Source: Streptomyces drozdowiczii (GTDB lineage: Bacteria > Actinomycetota > Actinomycetes > Streptomycetales > Streptomycetaceae). Taken from it: a stretch of DNA of 64,000 bases. Positions 49,981 to 58,859 of this stretch are shown here, piece after piece. Under the pieces are notes generated by a model. That model did no database searches. It saw only the letters and a list, made by a program, of their open reading frames with translations, and was not told the origin of the DNA. The stretch's first letter is position 1. The number at the start of each line of letters is the position of its first letter. Location of the stretch: assembly GCF_026167665.1 (NCBI RefSeq), contig NZ_CP098740.1, positions 4,216,001 through 4,280,000 on the forward strand, in the 5' to 3' direction. The translations under genes were made by a program, and so were the position numbers.

Positions 49981-51387
49981 TTACTGCTTGCACAGGTCGG
50001 TCGCGGCATTGTTCCCCGAATACGTGGGTGTGGGCGACGGCCCCGAGGCGTCGGTCGAGCCCGGGTTCTTGTCGTCGTTCCGGTCGTCGCCCTTGAGCTT
50101 GTCGGCGGGCACCACGGCGACCGGCTTGTCGTCGCGGAGCTGCTTGAACAGCTTGTCCGCGGCGGGCTGCACCAGTTCGTCCCGGTTCCGGTCGAGGTGG
50201 TACGGCTGCCGGGGCACCGTCAGGAACTGCACCTTCTCGGTGGGGACGTCACGCATGCCCCGCACCAGGTCGTAGAGGTCCTTCAGGCTGTCCAGACCCG
50301 GGTCGGTGGTCAGTGCCTTGGTGGCCGCGTCGAGCACCGGGTAGAGCCGCGTCGGGTTGAGCAGGACGCCGTTGCTCTGCACCTTGTTGACCAGCGCCCC
50401 CAGGAACTGCTGCTGGCGGTCCATGCGGTCGGTGTCGCTCCCGTTGCCGAGCGACTTCCTGGCGCGTACGTAGCCGAGCGCCTGCTCCCCGTTGAGCTTG
50501 TGGCGGCCCGCGTCGAGCTTGAGGTGGGCGTCCTTGTCGTCGACCGGCTTCTTGAGGCAGACCTCCACCCCGTGCACCGCGTCGACCATGTCCTTGAAGC
50601 CGTTGAAGTCGATGACCATGTGGTGGTCGACGCGGATGCCCGTCATCTTCTCGACGGTCCGGATGGTGCAGGCGGTCCCGCCCATCTCGAAGGCCCAGTT
50701 GAACTGCGCGAACTGCGCCTTGGTGGCGGTCTTGTCGGCCTGGTGGCAGGCCGGGATGTTCACCATCAGGTCGCGCGGGATCGACATCGCGGTCGCGCTC
50801 TTCCGGTCCGCCGCCAGGTGCAGCAGGATCGTCGTGTCGGAGCGCTGGGAGCCGCCGTCGTCGCGGCCGTACTTGCGGTTGTCGCCGGCCCGGCTGTCCG
50901 AGCCGATGAGCAGGATGTTCTCCGCGTCGTGCACGACGGAGACCGGCCGCTCCTTCTCGTACGCCTTCAGCTCGGCCGCCGCCGAGGTGTCCGTCCGGAT
51001 GTTGCCGTCCAGCTTCTTGTACAGCCACCAGCCGACGCCCGCCGCGACGAGCACGACGAACGAGGCGCCGAGGGCGGTCCAGCGCAGCCAGTGGCGCTTG
51101 CGCTTGACGGTGATGTCCAGGCCCGAGCCCCCGTCCCCGCCCTCCGGCGATTCCGCCGAGGCGGGCCCGGGCCCGCTGCCGGACCCGCTGCGGGTCTCAC
51201 CACCGGGGGCGGCGGCGCGGGGCTCGCCCTCCTCGGTGGGCTCGCCCTTGTCGGCGGCGGGCGTGGCCTCGTCGCCGGGCTCGCTCGCCTTGCCGGGTGG
51301 TGGTGCGTCCGGTGTCCGGTCCTCGCCCGCGGCCGAGTCGTCGGGGTCGCCCGGAGTGCCGGCGCTTTCGGTCACGTCTGCGTCCAT
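49981..51387 (-). CDS. LCP family protein 5
   Basis: 468 residues. A long acidic, Pro/Gly/Ser-rich cytosolic region (about 1-90) precedes a membrane helix (about 101-122). The LCP domain contains ENILLIGSDSRAGDNRKYGR, MSIPRDLMVNIPACHQ and YVRARKSLGNGSDTDRMDRQ. No LytR_C domain; it ends in a short Ser/Pro/Thr-rich tail with Cys near the terminus (ATDLCKQ). The start is ATG 51387. The 224-bp gap to LCP 4 downstream allows a separate promoter. Confidence 0.93.
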   Translation of the reverse strand: MDADVTESAGTPGDPDDSAAGEDRTPDAPPPGKASEPGDEATPAADKGEPTEEGEPRAAAPGGETRSGSGSGPGPASAESPEGGDGGSGLDITVKRKRHWLRWTALGASFVVLVAAGVGWWLYKKLDGNIRTDTSAAAELKAYEKERPVSVVHDAENILLIGSDSRAGDNRKYGRDDGGSQRSDTTILLHLAADRKSATAMSIPRDLMVNIPACHQADKTATKAQFAQFNWAFEMGGTACTIRTVEKMTGIRVDHHMVIDFNGFKDMVDAVHGVEVCLKKPVDDKDAHLKLDAGRHKLNGEQALGYVRARKSLGNGSDTDRMDRQQQFLGALVNKVQSNGVLLNPTRLYPVLDAATKALTTDPGLDSLKDLYDLVRGMRDVPTEKVQFLTVPRQPYHLDRNRDELVQPAADKLFKQLRDDKPVAVVPADKLKGDDRNDDKNPGSTDASGPSPTPTYSGNNAATDLCKQ

Positions 51388-51558
51388 CCTTCACGTTCGG
51401 CGGCGCGCTGGGCCGCCGGTCGCAGAAGTAGACGGCTGAACCTCACGCTTGGTTGTGCCTCGGCTGGTCTGTACGGCAGATCATGTACCGGAGTCGAGCG
51501 TCGACACGGGGGACTCGGCCCACGATGGGCCGGACGGGTGCCCCGCTCGTACCGCTTG

Positions 51559-52308
51559 TCATACCGTCAGCGTGACCCGCTCGCTCTCCACCCGCTGCGC
51601 CAGCGCCTCCGCGCCCAGCCGGTCGAGGTGGCGGCACAGGACCACGGAGCCCCCGGTGGCCAGGGGCGCGTAGAGCCCGGCGCTGAGCCCGTCCCAGGTG
51701 TCGTACGTACGCCCCGTCAGCAGCCGTGCACCGGCGCCCAGGCCCAGCGCCGCCCCGTCCGCGCGGCCCCGCGCCACCAGCTCCGCCGCCGTGAACGAGA
51801 CCCCGCCCACCGCCAGCGCCGGCGCGTCCGGGTCCACCGGGGCGAACGGCGCGAAGCGGTCGCCCTGCCCCGGCACCTCCACCGCGTAGTCCGCGAAGCC
51901 CTCGGGCGCCTGCGGGAACCGCCCGCCCAACGGCCGCAGCGCCAGGGCGATCCGCTCGCCCCGGCAGGCCCGCGCCGCGTCCAGCGTGTCCGGGCCGGAG
52001 ACGACCAGGTCGGCGGCGGCCGGGTCGCCCCCCACCTCGGCGACCACGCCGACCGAGGCACACGCCAGCAGCCAGACCGCGGACTGCCAGTGCGCGGGCA
52101 GCAGCAGCGCGAGCCGGTCGCCGGGCTCGGCCGCCAGGTCGCCCTGGAGCAGGTTGGCGGTCTTGGCCACCCAGTTGGCGAAGGTGGCCACCGACAGCTC
52201 GACGCGCTCCCCGGTGGCGTCGTCGTAGAAGGTGACCAGAGGGCGGGCCGGGTCCGCGGCGAGCGCGGAACGCAGCAGGTCGGCAGGGGTGCGGTCGCTG
52301 GCGTTCAT
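51559..52308 (-). CDS. TIGR03089-family protein
   Basis: 249 residues. It resembles the N-terminal part of adenylate-forming acyl-CoA synthetases (ARPLVTFYDDATGERVELS; FANWVAKTANLLQ) but lacks the AMP-binding and C-terminal domains. This is the actinobacterial TIGR03089 family, which is usually next to LCP and sugar nucleotide genes. Its role is unknown. It might bind an acyl or nucleotide ligand without activating it. ATG 52308 is the start. It is divergent from the NDP-sugar pyrophosphorylase gene. Confidence 0.88.
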   Translation of the reverse strand: MNASDRTPADLLRSALAADPARPLVTFYDDATGERVELSVATFANWVAKTANLLQGDLAAEPGDRLALLLPAHWQSAVWLLACASVGVVAEVGGDPAAADLVVSGPDTLDAARACRGERIALALRPLGGRFPQAPEGFADYAVEVPGQGDRFAPFAPVDPDAPALAVGGVSFTAAELVARGRADGAALGLGAGARLLTGRTYDTWDGLSAGLYAPLATGGSVVLCRHLDRLGAEALAQRVESERVTLTV

Positions 52309-52427
52309 GGGCGGAAGCGTACGCGGCCACGTAGACCGGCCCGCAGGACGCGCAACCGAATGTCCGGGAGCGCGTCTCTACAAGGAACCCGGGGGCCGCC
52401 GTCCGAAGGAGCCCCCACAGGTCTGCA

Positions 52428-52433
52428 TACACT
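52428..52433 (+). promoter_or_regulatory. Candidate -10 for the NDP-sugar pyrophosphorylase gene
   Basis: TACACT fits TANNNT, with a predicted start near 52440 and a leader of about 42 nt. AGGAAG at 52463 is 13 nt before the GTG at 52482, which is long for a ribosome binding site. Confidence 0.35.
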
Positions 52434-52481
52434 GGCCAGCCGTAACGACGCCCGGCCCCAGCAGGAAGCGAAGACAGTGCT

Positions 52482-53573
52482 GTGACAGAGGCAAAAGAAG
52501 CGATCCTCCTGGTCGGCGGCAAGGGAACCCGGCTGCGCCCCCTCACGGTGCACACGCCCAAGCCCATGGTTCCGGCGGCGGGCGTCCCCTTCCTCACGCA
52601 CCAGCTGGCGCGTGCCCGGGCCGCCGGGGTCGAGCACATCGTCCTCGCCACCTCGTACCTCGCCGAGGTCTTCGAGCCGTACTTCGGCGACGGCTCCTCG
52701 CTCGGCCTGCACATTGAGTACGTCACCGAGCGCGAACCGCTCGGCACCGGCGGAGCCATCCGGAACGTCGCCCACCGCCTCGCCTCGGGCCCGGACGAAC
52801 CGGTCCTCATCTTCAACGGCGACATCCTCACCGGGCTCGACATCAGGGCCCTGGTCACCTCGCACGCCGACTCCGGCGCCGATGTCTCCCTCCACCTCAC
52901 CCGGGTCGAGGACCCGCGCGCCTTCGGCCTCGTGCCGACCGACGACACCGGCCGCGTCACCGCCTTCCTGGAGAAGCCGCAGACGCCCGAGGAGATCGTC
53001 ACCGACCAGATCAACGCCGGCGCGTACATCTTCCGCCGCTCGGTCATCGACACGATTCCGACCGGCCGGCCCGTCTCCGTCGAGCGCGAGACCTTCCCCG
53101 GCCTCCTCGCCGACGGCGCCCACCTCCAGGGCATGGTCGACTCCACGTACTGGCTGGATCTCGGCACCCCGCAGGCGTTCATCAGGGGCTCCGCCGACCT
53201 GGTGCTCGGCCGCGCGCCGTCCCCGGCGGTGCCGGGCCGCTGCGGCGACAGCCTCGTCCTGCCGACCGCCTCGGTCGCCTCCGACGCCAAGCTCTCCGGC
53301 GGTACGGTCATCGGCGCCGGCGCGGTGGTCGGCGCGGGCGCCCGGATCGACGGCTCCACCGTGCTCGCGGACGCGGTCGTCGAACCCGGCGCGATGATCA
53401 CGGACTCCCTGGTCGGAGAGCGCGCCAGGATCGGCAGCCGTACGGTGCTGGCCGGCGCGGTCATCGGCGACGGCGCGGAGGTGGGCGCCGACAACGAACT
53501 CCGCGACGGCGTACGCGTCTGGTGCGGGGCGCGCCTCCCGGACGCGTCGGTCCGGTTCTCCTCGGACGAGTGA
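52482..53573 (+). CDS. NDP-sugar pyrophosphorylase (mannose-1-phosphate guanylyltransferase type)
   Basis: 363 residues. The nucleotidyltransferase domain (1-240) begins AILLVGGKGTRLRPLTVHTP, with catalytic Lys in PKPMVP, the metal-binding LIFNGDILTG, and PLGTGGAIRN. The C-terminus (about 260-350) is a left-handed beta-helix of hexapeptide repeats (VIGAGAVVGAGARIDGSTVL). It makes an activated sugar such as GDP-mannose from the sugar-1-phosphate, which supplies the glycosyltransferase and LCP pathway nearby. The nucleotide and sugar are not proved. GTG 52482 is the start. Confidence 0.92.
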   Translation: MTEAKEAILLVGGKGTRLRPLTVHTPKPMVPAAGVPFLTHQLARARAAGVEHIVLATSYLAEVFEPYFGDGSSLGLHIEYVTEREPLGTGGAIRNVAHRLASGPDEPVLIFNGDILTGLDIRALVTSHADSGADVSLHLTRVEDPRAFGLVPTDDTGRVTAFLEKPQTPEEIVTDQINAGAYIFRRSVIDTIPTGRPVSVERETFPGLLADGAHLQGMVDSTYWLDLGTPQAFIRGSADLVLGRAPSPAVPGRCGDSLVLPTASVASDAKLSGGTVIGAGAVVGAGARIDGSTVLADAVVEPGAMITDSLVGERARIGSRTVLAGAVIGDGAEVGADNELRDGVRVWCGARLPDASVRFSSDE

Positions 53574-53664
53574 GCGACCCGACCGCTCCGCCCCGTACGC
53601 GGACCGAGTGGCCGGAAATCGCCGTACCCTCGACAGGCAGCCCCGACGACCGAGGACCTCTTCC

Positions 53665-54648
53665 GTGGCAGGACGATTCGCTCCCCGCAACGCCCGGCGC
53701 GCGCCCGTCCCGCACCAGGCGGCGGCCGTGCCCGTACCGGCGGCGCAGACCCGTGTCTGGACCCCGCCGGGCCCGCTCGACCTGCGCCTCGTCCTCGGCC
53801 CCCTGCGCCGGGGCCCCGCCGACCCCACGTTCCGGATGGTCGCCGACGGCTCCGTCCGCCGGTCCAGCCGCACCCCCGAGGGCCCCGGCACGCTCCACGT
53901 CGTCGCCCGCGACGGCCGGATCGAGGCGTCCGCCTGGGGGCCCGGCGCGCCCTGGCTGCTGGACCAGCTGCCCACGCTGCTCGGCGCGGGCGACGACCCG
54001 GCGGCCTTCACCCCGCGCCACCGCCTCCTCGCCCAGACCCAGCACCGCCGCCCCGGGCTGCGGCTGCTGCGCACGGGCCTGGTCCTGGAGTCGCTGATCC
54101 CGTCGATCCTGGAGCAGAAGGTCACGACGGACGAGGCGTACCGCGCCTGGCGCCTCCTGGTCCGCCAGTACGGCGAGCCCGCGCCCGGCCCGCAGGAGTT
54201 CGGCCTCTACGTCATGCCGGACGCCCGCACCTGGTCGCTGATCCCGTCCTGGGACTGGCACCGCGCGGGCGTCGACAGCAAGCGCTCGGCGACGATCCTG
54301 CGCACGGTCCGGGTGGCCCGCCGCATGGAGGAGGCGGCCGCCATGGACCTCCCCGACGCGCTGACCCGCCTCCAGGCCATCCCGGGCATCGGCCCCTGGA
54401 CGGCGGCGGAAACCCTGCAACGTTCCAACGGCGCCCCGGACGCGGTCACGGTCGGCGACTTCCACCTCCCCGGCATCGTCGGCCACGCCCTGGCAGGCAA
54501 CCGCCACGCGGACGACGACGAAATGCTGACCCTCCTCACCCCGTACGAGGGCCAACGCCACCGAGCGACCCGCCTGATCCTGCTCTCGGGCGCGACGCCT
54601 CCGAGGAGAGCACCACGCTTCCAGCCGAGGGACATCGCACGGCTGTGA
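53665..54648 (+). CDS. HhH-GPD DNA glycosylase (3-methyladenine type)
   Basis: 327 residues from GTG 53665, with GAGGA 8 nt upstream. The helix-hairpin-helix and GPD segment is LEQKVTTDEAYRAWRLLVR ... LQAIPGIGPWTAAETLQR, with the catalytic Asp in AVTVGDFHLP. It is related to AlkA/3-methyladenine glycosylase II, which removes alkylated bases. The N-terminal domain (about 30-130) is the TBP-like AlkA-type fold. It lies 91 bp after the pyrophosphorylase gene and may be cotranscribed. Confidence 0.9.
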   Translation: MAGRFAPRNARRAPVPHQAAAVPVPAAQTRVWTPPGPLDLRLVLGPLRRGPADPTFRMVADGSVRRSSRTPEGPGTLHVVARDGRIEASAWGPGAPWLLDQLPTLLGAGDDPAAFTPRHRLLAQTQHRRPGLRLLRTGLVLESLIPSILEQKVTTDEAYRAWRLLVRQYGEPAPGPQEFGLYVMPDARTWSLIPSWDWHRAGVDSKRSATILRTVRVARRMEEAAAMDLPDALTRLQAIPGIGPWTAAETLQRSNGAPDAVTVGDFHLPGIVGHALAGNRHADDDEMLTLLTPYEGQRHRATRLILLSGATPPRRAPRFQPRDIARL

Positions 54649-54678
54649 AGCCCGCAGAAGCGCACCGGGCCAAAATCA

Positions 54679-54722
54679 AGCCCGTCCGGCGATTGAGGAC
54701 CGGGGCCCGGGGCAGAGCCCCG
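54679..54722 (+). repeat. Second copy of the Streptomyces intergenic repeat, with hairpin
   Basis: AGCCCGTCCGGCGATTGAGG (54679-54698) is the same element as at 43495-43516 with one base changed. It is followed by CGGGGC ... GCCCCG (54701-54706/54717-54722), a stem that could terminate transcription after the glycosylase gene. This combination is common in the genus. Confidence 0.65.
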
Positions 54723-54746
54723 AAACCCCCCGCGCCCGCGCCAAGC

Positions 54747-56057
54747 TCACCGCACCACGACGAAGTCCGACGCGTCCCGCCCCACCCGCGGCCCGGGGGC
54801 CGCCACCGCGTGCCCCACCGCCACCGCCCCCAACGGATCCCAGGACTCGGGCAGCCCCAAAACGTCCCGCACCACATCCCGGCAGAACATCGTCGAGGAC
54901 ACCCACGCCGACCCCAGCCGCTCCCCGGCCAACGCCACCAGGAAGTTCTGGATCCCCGCCCCCGCCGCGACCACGAACATCTCGCGCTCCGCGCCGTCCC
55001 GCCGCTCGTCCCCGTACGCGTGCGAACCGTCCATCACCATGCACGGCACCACCAGATACGGCGCCCGCCGCAGCACCTCGCCCCGCCGCACCCGCTTGGC
55101 GATCGACTCCTCGCTCTTGCCGTCGCGCCGCAGATCCGCGACCCACGCGTCCCGCATCGCGTCGAGCAGCCGGGTCCGCGACTCCGGGGACTCCAGCAGG
55201 ACGAAGCGCCACGGCGTCGTGTGGTGCGGCGCCGGCGCGGTCACGGCGGCGGCGACCGCACGCCGTACCGCCCCCGGATCCACCGGCTCGTCCGTGAACT
55301 CGCGCACCGTCCGCCGCTGCGTCACCGCCTCCCGGACCGCCTCCGAGGTCCCCAGCCGGAACATGTCGTCGGCCGCGACCCGCACCATCGCACGGGCCCC
55401 CTGCCCGTCCGCCGCGTCCACGACATGCCCGAGCCCGCGCACGACGGCGACGGGCAGCCCGTCCGCCTTGCCCTTGACCAGGTCACCCGCGGCGGCCAGC
55501 TCGTCGGCGGTGGCGACCACGGTCGCGCTCAGCGGATTGCCGTACGCGTCCTGCCCGCCCCGAAGGTCGTCCAGGACCCGCACCCCGGCCGCGCCGATCG
55601 CGACATCGGTCAGCCCGTTGCGCCAGGGCCGCCCGAAGGTGTCCGTGACGAGGACGCCGACCTCGACGCCGAGCGCCGCCCGCAGCCCTTCCCGGATCGC
55701 CCGGGCCGAACCGTCGGGGTCCTCGGGGAGCAGCAGGACCGTCCCGGCGGGGGTGTTCGACGCGTCGACACCGGCGGCGGCCATGACCAGGCCCTGCCGG
55801 TTCTCCACGATCCGCAGCGGACCGCGCCGCGCCACCACCCGTACCGTCTCGGCGTCTATCGCCGCCTCCCGGTCGGTGGCCTCGACGATCCGGCCCTCCG
55901 CCTTGGAGACGATCTTCGAGGTGACGAGGAGGACATCGCCGTCCACGAGCCCCGGCCCGGTGGCCGCGATCAGCTTCGCGAGGTCGTCCCCGGGCCGCAC
56001 CTCGGGCATCCCGGGCAGCGCCCACACCCGGTAGGAGGGGGCGTCGGCGGCGCTCAC
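54747..56057 (-). CDS. fbiB: Bifunctional F420-0:gamma-glutamyl ligase / FMN oxidoreductase
   Basis: 436 residues, full length. The N-terminal CofE domain (about 1-240) adds gamma-linked glutamates to the F420 precursor: [44 protein letters not shown]. The C-terminal nitroreductase-like domain (about 245-436; [32 protein letters not shown]) reduces dehydro-F420 with FMN, as in the mycobacterial FbiB. GTG 56057 overlaps the fbiA stop (GTGA), so the genes are translated together. F420 is used by many Streptomyces reductases in antibiotic synthesis. Confidence 0.95.
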   Translation of the reverse strand: MSAADAPSYRVWALPGMPEVRPGDDLAKLIAATGPGLVDGDVLLVTSKIVSKAEGRIVEATDREAAIDAETVRVVARRGPLRIVENRQGLVMAAAGVDASNTPAGTVLLLPEDPDGSARAIREGLRAALGVEVGVLVTDTFGRPWRNGLTDVAIGAAGVRVLDDLRGGQDAYGNPLSATVVATADELAAAGDLVKGKADGLPVAVVRGLGHVVDAADGQGARAMVRVAADDMFRLGTSEAVREAVTQRRTVREFTDEPVDPGAVRRAVAAAVTAPAPHHTTPWRFVLLESPESRTRLLDAMRDAWVADLRRDGKSEESIAKRVRRGEVLRRAPYLVVPCMVMDGSHAYGDERRDGAEREMFVVAAGAGIQNFLVALAGERLGSAWVSSTMFCRDVVRDVLGLPESWDPLGAVAVGHAVAAPGPRVGRDASDFVVVR

Positions 56058-57010
56058 GCGCGGACCTCCTCGGCGAGGGCCAGCGCCTGCCGCGCCATCT
56101 CGGCGGTGGCGGCGACATCGGTCATCATCAGCGGTACGGACCGGCAGCGGATGCCCGCCGACTCCACCCGCTCGACCGCGCCCGCGTCCACGGTGTCCAC
56201 GAGCCAGCCGTCGAGCAGCCCGGACCCGTAGTGCTCGGCGACGGCCGCGGCGGTCGACTCGACGCCCACGGCAGCGAGGACCTTGTCGGCCATCCCGCGC
56301 ACCGGCGCGTCACCGACGATGGGGGAGAGGCCGACGACCGGCACCCCGGCCTCGGCGATGGCCTCGCGGATGCCGGGCACGGCGAGGATCGTGCCGACGG
56401 AGACGACCGGGTTGGACGGCGGGAAGAGGATGACGTCGGCCCCGGCGATGGCCTCCAGGACCCCGGGCGCCGGCTTCGCCTGCTCCGCGCCGACGGGCAC
56501 GATCGCCCGGGCCGGCACGGCGGCCCGCAGCTTCACCCAGTACTCCTGGAAGTGCACCGCCCGGCTCTCGCCGTCCTCCTCGATCGCCACATGCGTCTCG
56601 ACGCGGTCGTCGGACATCGGCAGCAGCCGGACGCCCGGCTTCCAGCGGGCGCAGAGCGCCTCGGTGACGGCGCTGAGCGGATAGCCCGCGCCGAGCATCT
56701 GCGTACGGACGATGTGCGTCGCGAAGTCGCGGTCGCCGAGCCCGAACCACTCGGGGCCCACGCCGTACGCGGCGAGCTCCTCCTTGACGCGGAACGTCTC
56801 GTCCGTACGGCCCCAGCCCTGCTCCTCGTTGATGCCACCGCCGAGGGTGTACATCACGGTGTCGAGGTCGGGACAGACCTTGAGCCCGAACAGATGGATG
56901 TCGTCACCGGTGTTGCCGATGACCGTGATGTCCGCGTCGGGCGCGGCCTCCTTGAGACCCCGCAGGAACCGAGCACCACCGATACCGCCGGCCAGAACCA
57001 CAATGCGCAT
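56054..57010 (-). CDS. fbiA: 2-phospho-L-lactate transferase (F420 synthesis)
   Basis: 318 residues. It transfers the phospholactyl or phosphoenolpyruvyl moiety of the activated donor to Fo. It begins [19 protein letters not shown] and has [20 protein letters not shown], with the CofD substrate motifs [13 protein letters not shown] and [18 protein letters not shown] 57010 is the start and the message is probably leaderless. fbiC (Fo synthase) is not in the window. Confidence 0.96.
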   Translation of the reverse strand: MRIVVLAGGIGGARFLRGLKEAAPDADITVIGNTGDDIHLFGLKVCPDLDTVMYTLGGGINEEQGWGRTDETFRVKEELAAYGVGPEWFGLGDRDFATHIVRTQMLGAGYPLSAVTEALCARWKPGVRLLPMSDDRVETHVAIEEDGESRAVHFQEYWVKLRAAVPARAIVPVGAEQAKPAPGVLEAIAGADVILFPPSNPVVSVGTILAVPGIREAIAEAGVPVVGLSPIVGDAPVRGMADKVLAAVGVESTAAAVAEHYGSGLLDGWLVDTVDAGAVERVESAGIRCRSVPLMMTDVAATAEMARQALALAEEVRA

Positions 57011-57017
57011 GCGAAAC

Positions 57018-57023
57018 AGTCTG
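57018..57023 (-). promoter_or_regulatory. -10 element for leaderless fbiA
   Basis: On the minus strand CAGACT ends 7 nt before ATG 57010, and no ribosome binding site precedes the ATG. It fits four or five bases of the relaxed -10 consensus, so it is a likely but imperfect leaderless promoter. Confidence 0.4.
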
Positions 57024-57108
57024 TCAGGCGGAGCCTGATCCTTGTCGGGGTGGTGGCGGGCGACGGGTGGGACTGTCAGGAGCCCTGCCGTTCCGGGACA
57101 GGGGTCTT

Positions 57109-57602
57109 TCAGGCCGTGGCGGCCGCCGGTGCGCACTGCGCGGAGTGCATCGGCATGTCGGTGAGGCCCGGGTAGTAGACGTGGAGGCTGACGGCCGGTT
57201 CCAGGGAGTCGTTGACGACCTCGTGGACGTAGCCGGGGGCGAAGACGCGCTGCGCGCCCGCGCCCAGCGTCCGCTTTCCCCGCTCCGTACGTTCGGTCAG
57301 CTCGCCGTCGAGCACGGTCAGGACGCCGGAGGACGGCCCGTGGTCGTGCAGCCCGCTGCCCTGCCCGGGCACCCAGCTGAGCAGCCAGACCTCGTAACCG
57401 GGCCCGGTGCGCAGGCGGTGGTACCAGCGGGTGGTGGTGTCGTACCGGACGAGCGGCGCCCAACGGTCGCGGTCGGCGGCGATGGTACGGGCGAGGCCGA
57501 CGAACTCCGCCACGGTGGCGGGGTGTTCGGGGCGGGACGAAGAAGGTGCTGGACCTCCAGGAGGTCGCCGGCGATCTGGAGGTCGCTGTCGCTGCTGTTC
57601 AT
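57109..57602 (-). pseudogene. Cysteine dioxygenase with a frameshift near the N-terminus
   Basis: ATG 57602 opens MNSSDSDLQIAGDLLEVQHL LRP, the start I recall for Streptomyces cysteine dioxygenases. The frame then breaks near 57540. From SRPEHPATVAEFVGLART another frame carries the cupin core: iron ligands in GSGLHDHGPSSGV (two His) and the third His in GYVHEVVNDS, ending at 57109. Adding one base in CGTCCCGCCCCGAAC joins them into about 164 residues. The enzyme oxidises cysteine to cysteine sulfinate with O2 and Fe(II). As sequenced, translation would need an internal start (for example GTG in TVAEF). Confidence 0.75.
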
Positions 57603-58308
57603 GGAGCGTGGTTCCTCGGCGGGGTGCGAGTGCGGCGTGCGGTGCGGGGGCTCGTCGCGAGGTCCGGGAGCGCCGACGCCGGAAAGGCGGAGGGGCCGCG
57701 CGGGGAGGGGCGGGACGAGCGGTGCCGGGCCGGAGCGGGAGGGCTACGACGGCGTCGGCGGCATCAACAGCTGGGACAGCTGGAACAGCGACAGCGAGCC
57801 TGGACAGCGCTGCGGAACCCACGGCGGGTCGCGTGCATCGCTGAGTTCGCTGGCATGCCATCAAGGAGAACCGGAGAGCCGACCGGTGTCAACCCAATGC
57901 CCGGTTTGGCGGCAATGTTTCACCTCATCCGGTTACTCCGACCGGAGAAAGGTTTTAGCTCCCCGTAGCGGGGACAGGTGGCGCAACAACCGTGCTGCCA
58001 AACGTGGGCGCGGCACCGTGACCCGAATGTGATCTTGGTCGCTTCAGTGATCGAATCGCAACGTGTCCGAGCTCGCGACAGTTTGTCTCCATGGCGAGCG
58101 CGGAGGCGGTAGCGCCCATGGCATATGTCAGGTTTTTGGTGATTTGAACACTTAACGCTTACGGTTGGTGCCGCAGGGTGAATACCGAGGCCAATAGCAG
58201 ATCCGGGCTTGACCAGCCAGAGCTACACGCTTGTAATTTCACCCGTGTCGTTCGGCCGATTCGGTAACGGCCGCATCACGGGACGCAAGAGACAGACGAG
58301 GGGCGCAG
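57603..58308. other. Long upstream region of whiB and cysteine dioxygenase
   Basis: 706 bp between divergent genes. The left 250 bp are high in G+C with no convincing gene. Features seen are a short hairpin TCCCCG/CGGGGA (57960-57974) and an imperfect inverted repeat around CCATGG (58091-58124). An AT-rich stretch (58130-58170) and the whiB promoter (58209-58238) follow. An open frame on the minus strand from 57861 with early Cys codons is considered chance. Confidence 0.5.
58209..58238 (+). promoter_or_regulatory. Candidate whiB promoter
   Basis: TTGACC (58209-58214), an 18-bp spacer, then GTAATT (58233-58238) make a vegetative-type promoter with a start near 58245 and a leader of about 64 nt. 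In S. coelicolor whiB has more than one promoter; the AT-rich stretch further upstream could hold a second. Confidence 0.55.
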
Positions 58309-58572
58309 ATGACCGAGCTGTTCCAGCAACTGCTGGTCGAGGACGCGGACGAAGAGCTCGGCTGGCAGGAGCGCGCGCTGTGCGCCCAGACCGACCCCGA
58401 GTCCTTCTTTCCCGAGAAGGGTGGATCGACCCGCGAGGCGAAGAAGGTCTGTCTCGCCTGCGAAGTCCGGTCCGAGTGCCTGGAGTACGCCCTCTCGAAG
58501 GACGAGCGGTTCGGCATCTGGGGCGGCCTCTCCGAGCGCGAGCGCCGCCGCCTGAAGAAGGCCGCGGTCTGA
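58309..58572 (+). CDS. whiB: Sporulation regulator WhiB
   Basis: 87 residues, the founding WhiB-like protein. Four cysteines bind a [4Fe-4S] cluster: CAQTD (Cys24), then CLACEVRSEC (Cys53, Cys56, Cys62). The GIWGG turn and the basic C-terminal helix (ERERRRLKKAAV) are typical. It works with WhiA to stop growth and start septation in aerial hyphae. The length, the sequence start MTELFQQLLVEDADEELGW and the position next to the large glycosyltransferase match S. coelicolor WhiB (SCO3034). GAGGGG lies 5 nt before ATG 58309. Confidence 0.97.
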   Translation: MTELFQQLLVEDADEELGWQERALCAQTDPESFFPEKGGSTREAKKVCLACEVRSECLEYALSKDERFGIWGGLSERERRRLKKAAV

Positions 58573-58596
58573 CCCGGGCCCACCACGCACGACATC

Positions 58597-58632
58597 ACGG
58601 CCCGCCTCCTGCACCCGCAGGCGGCGGGCCGT
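58597..58632 (+). terminator. Hairpin terminator after whiB
   Basis: ACGGCCCGCC (58597-58606) pairs with GGCGGGCCGT (58623-58632), and an inner CCTGC/GCAGG stem (58608-58612/58617-58621) extends it. It lies 25 bp after the whiB stop. Confidence 0.88.
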
Positions 58633-58859
58633 CGCCGTACCCGCGAGGCAACACCGCCATGCCTCGGGCCCACCCGGAATCCGCGCCGGCCGCTACCCGC
58701 TCGCGCCCTCGTTCAACCGCTCCGCGCCACCCCGGTTACCCCTACCGTTAGTGTGGGGCCCCGTCCGAGACGCGCCAACGACCCGACAGAGCGCGCGTGT
58801 ACACCGATGCAGCCCCCGGGGGGACGTCCCCCGGACCCGGCCGGAGGGCCCGTACCTCG

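Noticed and set aside
57690..57861. Minus-strand frame starting MACQRTQRCTRP with two early Cys codons, considered as a cysteine-attenuation leader of the dioxygenase gene
   Set aside because: No ribosome binding site, no stop codon near, and no terminator/antiterminator pair; the frame simply stays open into the next gene.
57950..58060. Hairpin-rich stretch upstream of whiB considered as a riboswitch (c-di-AMP type)
   Set aside because: Only one 6-bp hairpin was found, and none of the conserved riboswitch core could be matched. The likely whiB promoter lies downstream of it.
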